The notes below the pieces were generated by a model. The model saw only the letters and a list, made by a program, of their open reading frames with translations. It searched no databases and had not been told where the DNA came from. The position numbers and the translations under genes are program-made. Positions 1 through 10,800 of a stretch of DNA of 64,000 bases are shown here, one piece after another (the first letter of the stretch is position 1; each line of letters starts with the position of its first letter). Source of the stretch: Phoronis australis (Eukaryota; Phoronida; Phoronidae); assembly GCA_002633005.1 (NCBI GenBank), contig NMRA01000546.1, positions 178,106-242,105 of the forward strand, in the 5' to 3' direction.

Positions 1-2639
1 GTTATACCAGCTTTGTCTGGCTCACGCAATGAAGATGTCATTCACGATTAGGACATTGATGGATTGAGGATAACCATTATCACATTTTTATATAACATTT
101 AATATGTAATTGGATACGGAAAAGTTTAACCCTGATCAAATATTTTGAGCAACTAAACTAAAAAACGCAGATGACATGAACAGAAGCATTGCTTCTTGTT
201 TGTTTTTGTCCTATCATTTGTTCAGTATTTTTACGATATTCATTTATCCAAGCAATCATATTCTTAGACAATGCTTATCATTTGGTCATGGCAAAGGCAA
301 AACTAATAATAACTCGCTTTATATCCGCATTTTGCGACCTAGCCAAAATCCGATCTAACCGTCACGAAATCCACGTTGAAAGAAATAAACAAAATGCCAA
401 GTTAAGTTTTAAGCCATCAAGAAAATATTGAGATTATGATTTTACTTGTGGCGTAAAGTCATCCCAAATTTCAGGTCGCATAATTGAATTAATAATGTTT
501 GGTGCATCCGTATTTTTCGCTACTGCTATGGAAACCCCTTGAAGCTAATCGAATCCAATCCGAGTGCCTTCGTGTTTGCTCCTTATCACCGAATACACTG
601 TACGTGCCATATCATTTTGCAGAAAATAGATTAGCCTCGAAACTACACGTGACCGCAACATGCATGTTGCACGGATTACTTCTCCTTTGGAGACATCAAC
701 CGAGTTCGGGAATATTTTTTAAACATTGATGAAGGAGAGGTTCCTTTGGGAAACAAATCTTTTTGTTAAGCAGAATAAGTGTGTGACCCACTACACTCTG
801 TGTATGTGACAAATTTCAACCACGCGGTCGCAAACAGAAGTTGTTGTCTCCGTGGACCACTAAACGCCTAAATACACTGCCACTCAAAACATTGGTCCGG
901 TTAACGCATATTAAACGCATCTTGCAGTATTGAAAATCAATTTTAGCAAGGTAAATTAATAGTGGGGGCTTGCCAGAGCTGTTGGCGGTTTATTGCATTT
1001 TGTCAAAAGTTAAGTGTGGCGATTAGTAGACCAGTGGGCGCTTGTTATGAAACGTTTGAAAGGTCGACAACAGGCGCAAACTTGAGTATGGTCGTTATTC
1101 CGAATGGTTGCGGACTAAAAAATATAAAGACGACCAAAAAAGAAATGAAGAAATGACGCAACACCATATTTTTGTCCAACGCACACAACCAAGGCGTGAT
1201 GGTGTGGACTTCGTTAACACCCAATTGTTTTATAGGCATGCGCAATTTTTTTCAAACCCTTTTTTGGTTGATGTTTCAGTCAGAACACTATTTTTTCAAG
1301 CAAGTTTTAAAAATCGGTGACCTAGTCGACTGATGCTCTGAGGAGTAAAAAATTGGCATGTTACGAATAGAAGAATAAAATAATCGCTCAAAAGTTTACC
1401 TGTGCTTGTTTAAAAAATAAGTTCCAATAGTTGCATGTACCATCTCACAATTTGTCTGCTGAACAAGGGGTCGTTTGCCTATTAGTGGATCTAGGGTCGT
1501 AATTTACTCGCTTTCTGTAATTTTCGGAAAACAAGACGCATGTTCAAACAGGCTTTTACTTTCCCATTCCGAATCGTGATCCCCTGCCTTGACTCGACCG
1601 TGAGCACAAAGAACAAAACCAAGCAGTGTCTGATTGGGATCTACTATCTGCATTGGCGTCGCTCCATATCGGTGAGGAGATGGCTGTACACCCCACTGTT
1701 TTCATTACCCCATGGATTACGGGCGTTCATCCACAGGGGGTCTAGGGGCTATAACCCCCTCTTTCTTCAGTGCTGCTCTTCCCATGATCTGGGCTATTAT
1801 AATTTGATAATCCTGACAATTTACTCAAAAATGATGTTTTTTCCAAGAAAAAATTTGGTAACTTGATCGTTTGAACATTATTGTAAACGTCACTGTTTTG
1901 TGACGTTTTACCACGTGGCCTGGAATATTCTTCGGCACATCCGATAATTTGAAAAAATACCCAAAAAACGCGTCAAAAACTCTTTCTGCATTATTTCAAG
2001 TTTTTGCGATACATATATGTTTTACAAATGCTAGTCATTTATCGTGCTGTTCTCCATTAGTGTTCTTTTGAGCTTAATTTGACGATAAAAATATGGTGGC
2101 GCCCACATGAGTTGTTTCATACATGCCAGGTTTCTGCCCAGAGGTGTACGTGTAAAGACTCAGTACGGTTATGTTGGGGATTCAAATGCGCATATTGCGA
2201 CTTGATACGAGTGGCCAAAATCTCAGCTCGCATGAAAAGTTGGGTCCGTACAGTAGTACACCAGTAACGTGTCAAGAATGAATTCAATACAGTGGCGAAA
2301 CTAGGATATCATAAAGTGGGGCGACATTTTGTCTCTGGAATTCGCAAGCACGATTGCATGCAAGCACCCAGCATAAACCGGAATTCTAACCTTTTATTGA
2401 AAACCATCCACTAAAAAAGATTGCGCCGTTGGTCTGAGCCCTCCCCCACACGCTCAACCAAATTAAAACTGGGCTCATTATTAAATATTGTCTCAGAAGC
2501 ATGTTCATTACGGCGATTAAATAATGAACTAAGTATTTCCTCTAACCCTTGCTGCTTTATTTTTGCGGCAGCCAAGGGGGTGTGGTTGAGGCGGCAAAAT
2601 TAAAGCGAACGCATTAACTTTGCCTTGATTTCAATCCTG
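1..2639. other. no recognisable gene
   Basis: No open frame here resembles a known protein and none has convincing splice context. The frames present are short, and several overlap on both strands. A G-rich/C-rich self-complementary stretch occurs near 1735-1765 (a GGGGG run, then CTA, then CCCC), similar in style to one near 58575-58605. It may be a transposon remnant. I see nothing else to annotate. Confidence 0.5.
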
Positions 2640-3486
2640 CGTCATCTGTATTGCTAAATTGTGTAGGAGGTTTTGAAAATTGTGGTGAAACGCAGTACAG
2701 TGTTGACATCCAAATGCATGTTTACTTATTGATTTCCAGATTGTCTTCTTTTAATAGATGGGGTGATGTTCACGTGACGCATTGTACTTCTGCGGTGATT
2801 TTTCATAAACGACGAAATTTTAAAGATTTATCCACGTAAAGATATTTTTCAAACAGGCAGTTGTTTTCAAGTTCAACATGTTACTATGATTTTGGGTCTG
2901 AGTGCCATATTCTATTACGCATTATTATCAATCTGCACGTATTTTTGTTTATTTTGTTTATTTACTAACCGTGTGGTCCAAGTGGCCGTCTGCTAGTCGT
3001 GACGTAACATCAAAGTGCGGCTTATGTTCAAAATGTAGAATTTTTTGTACTCCGTGTTTGTTTATCAGCAAAGCAATGGTGATCTTCCCTTTGAATATGA
3101 AATTCTTTGAGAATTCAAAATCTTAGCATTTCCCTCTTTAAACACCATGTTAAGGTAAAATATCGATATCTTAAAATTTCTGGTACAAAATAGAAAATTA
3201 TAAGCATGCTTTCAACCCCATTTAGAACGTCTGCACGTCAAACGAATGTCAAACAACTCAAATAGAAGAATTATAGCTTTATGGTGATTGGTCATGGTCT
3301 CTTTAATTGGTTCATTGGGATAAGGAAATGCCCCTTTAAATATTTTCAAGAACAGGCAAATGTATCAATTTATGGCGTGTACACGTGAAAATTGTAGCCT
3401 ACGGCAAAGCGCTATTTTTAAAAGCAACGATTCGCCTGGCCAGACCACTGCCACGTCGTTTCAAGAGAGGAGAGCAGAACCTATTC
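2640..3486. repeat. local duplication family R1, copy 1
   Basis: This stretch is colinear with 5480-6260. Shared landmarks are a block ending CAAGTGGCCGTC followed by a conserved 'cgtaacatcaaa' block, then a block with 'ggaaatgcccctttaaat'. Copy 1 is interrupted at about 3487 by the TTAA-flanked transposon, so it lacks the short coding-like segment seen at the end of copies 2 and 3. Confidence 0.6.
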
Positions 3487-3490
3487 TTAA

Positions 3491-5104
3491 AGGCGAAGGC
3501 AACCTTTTTCCATGTCATTTTGAGCTAAAATAAGGTTGGTTGGTTATTCTAAACATATGATCCACTTAATTACAGCTTTTCGTAATTTTATTAATTACTC
3601 GTCCGCTACTCCGGAAGTGACGTTTTAGGAGGCAAGCGTTTCCCGCCACTTGGTTTTGCGTTGACTTTACCGTGCGAATCTGTTCTATTCTACTTTTGTT
3701 TTGTGCTGTTTTTCAACAAATGTCGCCACCGCTTTCCATCGGCGAGTATTCTGCGGCAAGATAGGTTAGAAGAGAACTCAACTACGTTGAATTTAGGGAT
3801 TGTTTAGTGTGTTGTAAGCTGTAAATGGCTGGAGTCGGTGACCCGTATCACAGTGGCAGTAGTGTGATTGACGGAGACCTTGTTCACAGCAGTGGTGACG
3901 AGGAATTTTTTCACGGACATTCAGTGGGTGGGGACAGTTTGAGCCCGAGTGTAACGAGGCAGAGTACGCACAGGCACAGGCAGCTGTTGAGAGAAACGAG
4001 GCGGCTACTGAAGACAGACGTGGTGACACATCTTGGTGCAAATGCACTGTGTGCGTTGATATCGGCCTACCTCAATGGAATGCATATCACGGACAGAGGA
4101 ACAACTGTCCCACTCAGTTGCCAGAGTCTCCCGCGACACACTCCCACTAAATGGTGATCTGAGCACCCAAACTGCTTACATCGTGTCGTGTGACTCCCTC
4201 GCCACACATCTGGCACCTTCTAAATAGACAAGTCTACAATAAACTTATCAAAGTTTGCCTCACCGATCTGTTCACTGAACGACAAACTGTCCTCCCCAGT
4301 GGGTGTCGAACTGGGCCTGTAATCACTCCCACTACTCAATATCGCTGCAGGGCTGGTAATGGGCTGGAGAAAACAGCACAGGGCGAATCACTACTGGTTC
4401 CAGGTATTGCACGCTTTGGGGTACGTTCGGAGGCACGGGTGACAGTAGATGAAGTGCCTCCCCTGGCTCCAGTCACTGTACTGGCCACAGCTCGCAAAGC
4501 TTCTCGCCTCAAAAAACGCACTTCTCAGGGGTGGCGACGGGGCACTGCCGGGAATCAACACAGACGGAATGGCATCCTTCTTCAGGCGTTGTTTCGCAGG
4601 AACCTTCATCAGTTCAGCGTACAAATCCCTTTCGTAACCGGAGGACAGAAAGTGCTTGCTGCACACACGGTAATTCTACACTGCTCTGTACGTTGCGTGG
4701 ACGGGTAACGCTGCGTTCTTCACACGAACGAGCCAAGTACGGCGAAGTGTGTCATCCAACGGAAAGCGATGCAAAGGTACTCCCAAAGCGCGCGTGAGCC
4801 GATAACTAGTATATTCCGGTACGCAGCAACAGTGTGGCATGTTGACTGACTACTAAATGAAAGCAAACGACAGCGGAACTTAACACAACCGAGGTAGAAC
4901 AATTACTGACTCGGCAGCTCTCACAGTCAGACTGTATGAAAAGAAATTGGCGCGAAATGCTTGCCTCCTAAAACGTCACTTCCGCAGAAGCGGACGAGTA
5001 ATTAATAAATTACGAAAAGCTGTAATTAAGTGGAAAATATGTCTAGGATAACCAACCAGCCTTATTTTAGCTCAAAATGACATGGAAAAAGGTTGCCTTC
5101 GCCT
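3491..5104. mobile_element. Kolobok-like TTAA DNA transposon with long TIRs
   Basis: The element is about 1.6 kb and bounded by a TTAA on each side (3487-3490 and 5105-5108), as expected for a TTAA target-site duplication. Its ends are inverted repeats of about 160 bp (roughly 3491-3650 and 4945-5104) that start AGGCGAAGGCAACC and differ at only a few positions. The interior holds a broken THAP-domain gene on the minus strand. Kolobok and piggyBac elements use TTAA targets; a THAP domain together with TTAA favours Kolobok, which is inference from known family traits. No complete transposase catalytic region is visible, so this copy is probably non-autonomous or decayed. It interrupts repeat R1. 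Confidence 0.8.
4391..4840 (-). pseudogene. broken THAP-domain transposase gene
   Basis: Reading the minus strand from the ATG at 4840 gives MPHCC at the N-terminus, then a HRFPLD block, a Trp at residue 36, and downstream VCSKHF followed by YERDLYAEL and LKKDAIPSV. This order of C...C, HRFP, W, C-x2-H-F and a C-terminal A-[IV]-P motif is the C2CH zinc-binding THAP domain, a DNA-binding domain found in P-element and Kolobok transposases. An in-frame TAG at 4676-4678 (codon 55) interrupts the domain just before the CSKHF motif. After about codon 105 the frame no longer looks coding, and a different minus frame (4521-4336) looks like the continuation, so a frameshift is likely. It lies inside the TTAA element and is oriented inward from its right TIR. 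It is not functional as read here. Confidence 0.75.
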
Positions 5105-5206
5105 TTAACCCTAACCCTAACCCTTACCCTAATCCTAACCCTAATCTTAACCATAACGCCAACACTAAAACCTAACACTAACCACGAACCCTAACCCTAA
5201 CGACGA
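5105..5206. repeat. degenerate telomere-like (CCCTAA)n tract
   Basis: Directly after the transposon's right TTAA is a run of CCCTAA units, initially near-perfect and then increasingly degenerate (CCTTACCCTAATC, CTTAACCATAACGCC) up to about 5206, where clean CCCTAACCCTAA reappears. This is an interstitial telomere-type repeat. There is no matching tract on the element's left side. An assembly N follows at 5221. Confidence 0.75.
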
Positions 5207-5479
5207 CCACTGCAGCGACTNTGGATCATGAAATTAATCACTACGAGTGATTATCACCCTGCTGTAGGTACATGTAACTAGTGAACACTCGGGTCTTGGA
5301 ATTGTATTTGTAAAGTAAGAAGAAGCGACATGTTCCAATTCTTGATCTTTAACCCCGATGCCCTGTTCTAACGGTCACTAATATATTGTGAACTCAAAAT
5401 TTATTTCTCAACACGATTAAAACGATCGCAATGACGTTGTTTGATTTAATTCAGAAGCCATTTGATGCTCAAATACAGG

Positions 5480-6475
5480 TTTTGAGCATTTCAGTGAAAT
5501 GAAATGCAGTGTTGACGTGCAAATGCATCTCTAGTTATGAACTCCAAAATATCTTTTAATAGAGGCTTGGAACCCGATAAACAAACTGAATTGAAATATT
5601 GGAAGTAATTCTTCACCACTGAAACAGATTTCAACCAGCTTACCTGGTCTTTTTAAGTTTTGTTCGTAAATATTTTTAATTTCTTTTGATGTCAGAGCAT
5701 TTTCTGTCATTTCCAAATTACAAAAATAAAATCTGTCAACTGCAAATGCGTGATTTCTCTGTAAATTTAGTAACAGGGGAAAGTGAATTCCTCTGTATTA
5801 GACGAGATTGGAATTTCATGAGAATTTGATTAAATGATACATTTAACATCTGCCGTGCAACCTGTTATCATTAATTTTGGTATGGATTATATGATTCTAT
5901 GACGCATAATTTTCCATTTGTACTCATCATTTATACGTCTGTTTCTATATTTTGTTCGACTAACCTTCGGGTTCAAGTGGCCGTCGGCAAGTGGAGGCGT
6001 AACATCAAAATGCAGCTTATGTTGATGTTAACTCTTTGTGTCAAAAAATTCAAAATTCGTCCAGTTTCATGATATTTGTCATGGTCATAGTCTCTTTAAT
6101 TGGTTCCCCGTGATAAGGAAATGCCCCTTTAAATATATTCAAGAACAGGCAAATGTATCAATTTATCGCGTGTACACGCGAAAACTGGCCGGCAAAGCGC
6201 TCTTTTTAAAAGCAGCAGTTCGCTTAGTCAGGCCACTGCCTCGACGTCTGAAGACTCAGAACAGCAGAACAATTCGTTTGGACTTTTGGCAAAATGGAAA
6301 CTACGTGATGTATTGACTTTTCTGAACATGAATCCTGATAAGAGGAAAGGTTTTGGTAAAATGTGTTTAATTTGTAGAGAAGAATTTGCGCTTTTCCAGG
6401 ACGTTTTGTCTGTTAGCAATTTGTTCAATACCATTAGGGCTGTCGTCCAAGATGGCCGAACCGATCCAAACAAGT
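5480..6475. repeat. local duplication family R1, copy 2, with coding-like segment
   Basis: This copy is colinear with 2640-3480 over its first part and with 6516-6865 over its last part. The end contains an open plus-strand stretch (about 6226-6475) with LAKWKLRDVLTFLN, then GFGKMCLICREEF, then a tail of unrelated sequence. The same frame is open in copy 3, with conservative changes. I do not recognise the domain, and no start codon or clean splice pair defines a gene. It may be a remnant exon or part of an old mobile element. Confidence 0.5.
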
Positions 6476-6515
6476 GACCCAAATTTCGCCACAAAAATTG
6501 CAATAACTTTGCACN

Positions 6516-6900
6516 TCTCTTTAATTGATTCCTCGCGATAAGGAAATGCCCCTTTAAATATATTCAAGAACAGGTTAATGTATCAATTTATCACGTGTAC
6601 ACGCGAAAACTGGCCGGCAAAGCGCTCTTTCAAAAGCAGCAGTTCTCTTGGCCAGGTCACTGCCTCGACGTCTGGAGACTCAGAACAGCAGAACAATGCG
6701 TTTGCATTTTTGGCAAAATGGGAATTACGTGATGTATTGACTTTGCTGAACATCAATCTTGATAAGAGGAATGGTTTTGGTAAAATGTGTTTTATTTGTA
6801 GAGAAGAGTTTGTCCTGTTCCAGGACGTTTTCTCACTTAGCAATTTGTTCAATACCATTGTCATTAACAAGTTGAATTGTTCTCTGTGTACTTGTTCTTA
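6516..6900 (+). repeat. local duplication family R1, copy 3, with coding-like segment
   Basis: Copy 3 begins immediately after the N at 6515 and matches about 6084-6430 at roughly nine bases in ten. Its plus-strand frame reads TSGDSEQQNNAFAFLAKWE, then LRDVLTLLN and GFGKMCFICREEF, and runs on to a stop at 6901. Because it starts at an assembly join it could be the other haplotype of copy 2 rather than a true extra copy. Function unknown. Confidence 0.45.
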
Positions 6901-7704
6901 ACCAGTAACACATCATATACCAAGGATTGCTTAACTGAATTAATTTCCTTAAACTACTTCATAATTCAGTTGCATTTAATAATAACCTATTCCAATATTA
7001 TTTTAATCATGCATTAATGTTCTGTCTTAATTCAATTCCTGTTTGTTAATGACCCAAATTTGTTAGAAACTATTTTGGACCTCGGGGAGAAGTGAAACTG
7101 TTAAATTGATACACCCAGCAGGTATTCGGGTAGATAAACTAACAAAACCAGGCGACCCCGTAAGTTTTACCCATACATGTATAATCGCTGCTTTCACATA
7201 GAGCACATTTGGTTTCAACAATGCCGTCTATTACATCGTATTTTATGTCAAAAAATATTTTCCGGCAATCTCCATTTCGTCTTGTTTAGCTGGCTAAAAA
7301 ACAAAAATTCAGTTATTTTTTTACTCTCATAAATTGATCTCATCAAGATTATTATTAAGTTTGAATAAAGTCACGTTTTTGTCAATAAAAGTGATAGACT
7401 GTAGCTTGGTTTAGCTAAAACTAGTCGTCCAGACTTTGATAAAAGTTTTCATATTTCTAAGAACATGTATGTCTTCGCACTGAGAATTTTCAACATTAAC
7501 AAATGTACTGCTATAGTGACGTAAACTTGTTCTTTAAAATGGTGATCTGTTCCAACCACGACTAATAAATTACCTGGTTAACAGAGAATAAATTTGGCAA
7601 TTCTGTGTACAAATGTATTTCAACCTTTGCATGACGAGTAATTAAGATTCACAGTGAAGTTAGTGATTGTGAAGTTTGCTATAACTTGTTCATTGTTTCT
7701 GCAG
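6901..7704. other. non-coding stretch before the first ankyrin exon
   Basis: No coding signal is seen. The segment ends with an acceptor, a T-rich tract followed by CTGCAG, at the first recognised ankyrin exon. It is probably intron, because the exon begins in mid-repeat at phase 0 with no nearby ATG. Confidence 0.5.
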
Positions 7705-7800
7705 GACAGCACAGCACTTCACCTGGCAGCAGAGAGGGGCAGGACGGAGGTGGTGAGGGTGCTGGTGCAGGGTGGGGCCGATGTAGACGTGCGAGACAAG
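7705..7800 (+). CDS. exon: ankyrin repeat 1
   Basis: A 96-nt, phase 0-0 exon with acceptor CTGCAG and donor GTAATA. The 32 codons read DSTALHLAAERG, then TEVVRVLVQGGADV. This is a single ankyrin repeat with the TALHLAA turn-helix signature and the GADV end of helix 2, one residue shorter than the usual 33. It has the most diverged codon use of the series. No upstream repeat is visible, so the N-terminal part lies in unrecognised exons or outside the window. Confidence 0.85.
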
Positions 7801-10800
7801 GTAATAGAAACTACTTGAGCCGACATTAGAATTAAGACAATGTTATCTTTATTACAAAAGCAGTAGACTATGTGAAATTTTACTAAATATTTGGTGTATA
7901 AATACACTTTTCATATCTCATGATTTCAAAAAGTATTTTTCAATCTGTACCGTGTACATGCATCTTACGAAACATTGAGGTTTGAATTGTGTCAACAATA
8001 TATTTATTGACTTAACGTTGATACTTTTCTATTCTTAATGACAATCGTCCATTCAACATTACAATTTTATATTAAACACGAAGCCAGAAAATCGGTGAAG
8101 AAATACAACATGGCTGGATCGCTGTCAAGTTATGGAGGAACTCTGTAATTTCTGGCAATCGACGTCTACAACATGTTCTGTTGTTACAGCAACACTTGAT
8201 TCTTGAAATCATTACAAATATTTTAGCATCTTAGAGGGGTCAGTAATGTTTCATTGATGTCATCTTACAAGTTCACTTTCCCCCGTGTATGTTAATTAGC
8301 TCTAAACGTTGATCGTCCATTCACACATCTCCATTATATATTACATAGGATGGCGTGACACCGCTGCACAGGGCAGCAGAGGAGGGTCATACAGACATAG
8401 TGAAGCTGTTGTTGGCCAACAAGGCCAGTGTAGATGTACGTGATAAGGTAAGTAATGACACACAGGTTGTTTAGTTGAACTAGTTGTTAACAAACACGAT
8501 GATTAAAACTGTTTAGGAACACATTTCGTTGATATTTTTCACAATTTATTGTCCAAAAACAATGACAAGTTCAATGTCGTCTGCTTTTCTTGGTGAAGAA
8601 CCAAAGCTGCGTAGAGTTGTAACATGTTCTGTAACGTTTTAAAATGTGTAACAATTGATTCTTGAAATCATTACAAATATTGTAGCGTCTTAGAGGGGTC
8701 AGTAATGTTTCATTTATGTCATCTTACAAGTTCACTTTCCCCCGTGTATGTTTATTAGCTCTAAACGTTGATCGTCCATTCAAACATCTCCATTATATAT
8801 TACATAGGGGGGCGAGACACCGCTGTACATGGCAGCACGGTGTGGTCATACAGACATAGTGAAGCTGCTGTTGGCCAACAAGGCCAGTGTAGATATACGT
8901 GATGAGTGGGTAAGTAATGACACACAGGTTGTTTAGTTGAACTAGTTGTTTACACAACGATGATGAACCCACAACATGTGACTCGGCTGAATCATTCAAT
9001 GATTTAATTAATCGTGATTTATGATTTCATTTTAAACATTGACATTTTTGTTGCATTCCACCGCACGTGACGTGACGTGCACGCGACTTTAACTAATTAT
9101 AAACAGTTTTTAGTTCACCTAGACTTGCACAGTGACTTGGTTCTTTGCTTGCATTTCCACAGCACTCATTAAATGAATGTCGATATGTTGTAATGTATAA
9201 GATCAAGTTGTTATATTTAAAACACTATTTCTTTCTACATCAGATCAGAACAACAGCTAAAAAATCCCGCGCAAGTTATGTCTGAATTTAAATGTCAGGT
9301 TTTAGTCTGTCCTGTTGAGTCACTCACTTTATCAGTATTGCAACTGATGTTGAAGTTTAAACTGGAAAAGTATAAAACTCGACCTGTTCACCCACCCACA
9401 TCACTATGTATGATGCTGATCAACATTATCTATTTTTGTTCACTTACTGTAGTTTGGTAACACACCGCTGCACGCGGCGTCAGCAGGTGGACATACAGAG
9501 ATAGTGAAACTGCTGTGCATGGAAAGCGGCTGCGACGTCAATACCGTCAACGAGGTATTGCAAGAGTGTTGCACTCTTTGAATAGTTGAGACTGCAATTA
9601 ATGTGTTTTAAATGTAATATGAGTTCGTAAAACTATTCATTCGTAATAAATATCTTGTCAAAAATGATCTCTCTCCTACGTACAATGTAATAATTCGGCA
9701 CACAATAAAAACAGACCAAACGCGCTTTCAACGGCAGACAACAGCCACAGGTTCAGATTTTCTCACTGTTTTAATTATAAAACAAGCAGGTTTTTAATCG
9801 GAATGAGATGCGCATTTAGTAAATCTCTCTGAAGGTTTTAACCTCGCTTGGTTTAATGTCGCCATTATTTAGAAATCCATTTATCCATGTGTTTTAGCCC
9901 CATGGCTTAACTGTACATGTATTTCAACGCCGCCACATAACCGAGTTTGTTCCTGCCATGGTCGGATTTACTATTCTATGATGTTGAAATCTAGGGCGTG
10001 ACTGAGGCAAATTCCCGGGCAGTCCGTCGAAAGCACAAATCCTTTTATCACGGTGCCAAGCCGAGCCCTCTGAACCTAGAAAACGAGCTGTGATCCACAA
10101 TAAATGTAAATCCAAAGTTTGTGTATACATGTGCAGGTTCTTTAAATCGTGTATACACTGAAGCTGGTTTGTTTACGGTTTGTGCGTGAATGTTGTTGTC
10201 GGAAACAGTACCGTGTTTTTTACCTGTCGTCTGCTTCACATGTTACAAAATATGGCATCGTGCTTCATCTCTTTGATTTCTCGTCTTCTTGCTATGTCAG
10301 CAAGTTTTATTGTTTGGTTGCGGAAACTTTTAAAGTTATAAGGATGTATTTCATCATTTCAATGCGGGGCTTGTGTTGTCGTACGTGATTTCTTTTTGAA
10401 ACATCTTGATTAGGAGTGGACGTGATTTTTGTTGGTGACCACGTTATCAAAAGTTTCGTGTGTCAAACATGCAATTATCAATCCAAATATCTCATTGACC
10501 ACTTTCGAAATGTATTACAGGAACTTAAAAATGATGTAGGAACTTACAGTGTATCCGAGGTCGACAGCATTGGAGAATGAATACTCGGGATGTACGGAAC
10601 CGATTTTCAGTTTGGTGAGCAGTGCTCACAAGATACACGGAGTTTGAGGATTAATTCATTCAACAAAATATTCCATCAAAAAGAACGACTTCCTGCTTCA
10701 TAACCACTTCTTTGCATATTTAATTTCAGTTATTAAACCGAATTGTCATTTCTTTCTTTCTTAGCTATGAATGTGTTGGTTAACCCCAGTTTCATTCAAA

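Larger units (their letters stand above)
8190..8960. repeat. 459-bp tandem duplication carrying ankyrin exons 2 and 3
   Basis: Each unit contains about 160 bp of upstream intron (CTTAGAGGGGTCAGTAATG to the acceptor), a 99- or 102-nt ankyrin exon, and the donor-side sequence GTAAGTAATGACACACAGG. The exon starts are 459 bp apart (8349 and 8808). The identity is high enough to indicate a recent exon duplication. Confidence 0.85.

Noticed and set aside
4190-4708. 172-codon plus-strand open frame inside the TTAA element
   Set aside because: The minus strand of the same region has a clear THAP domain; the plus frame is its shadow.
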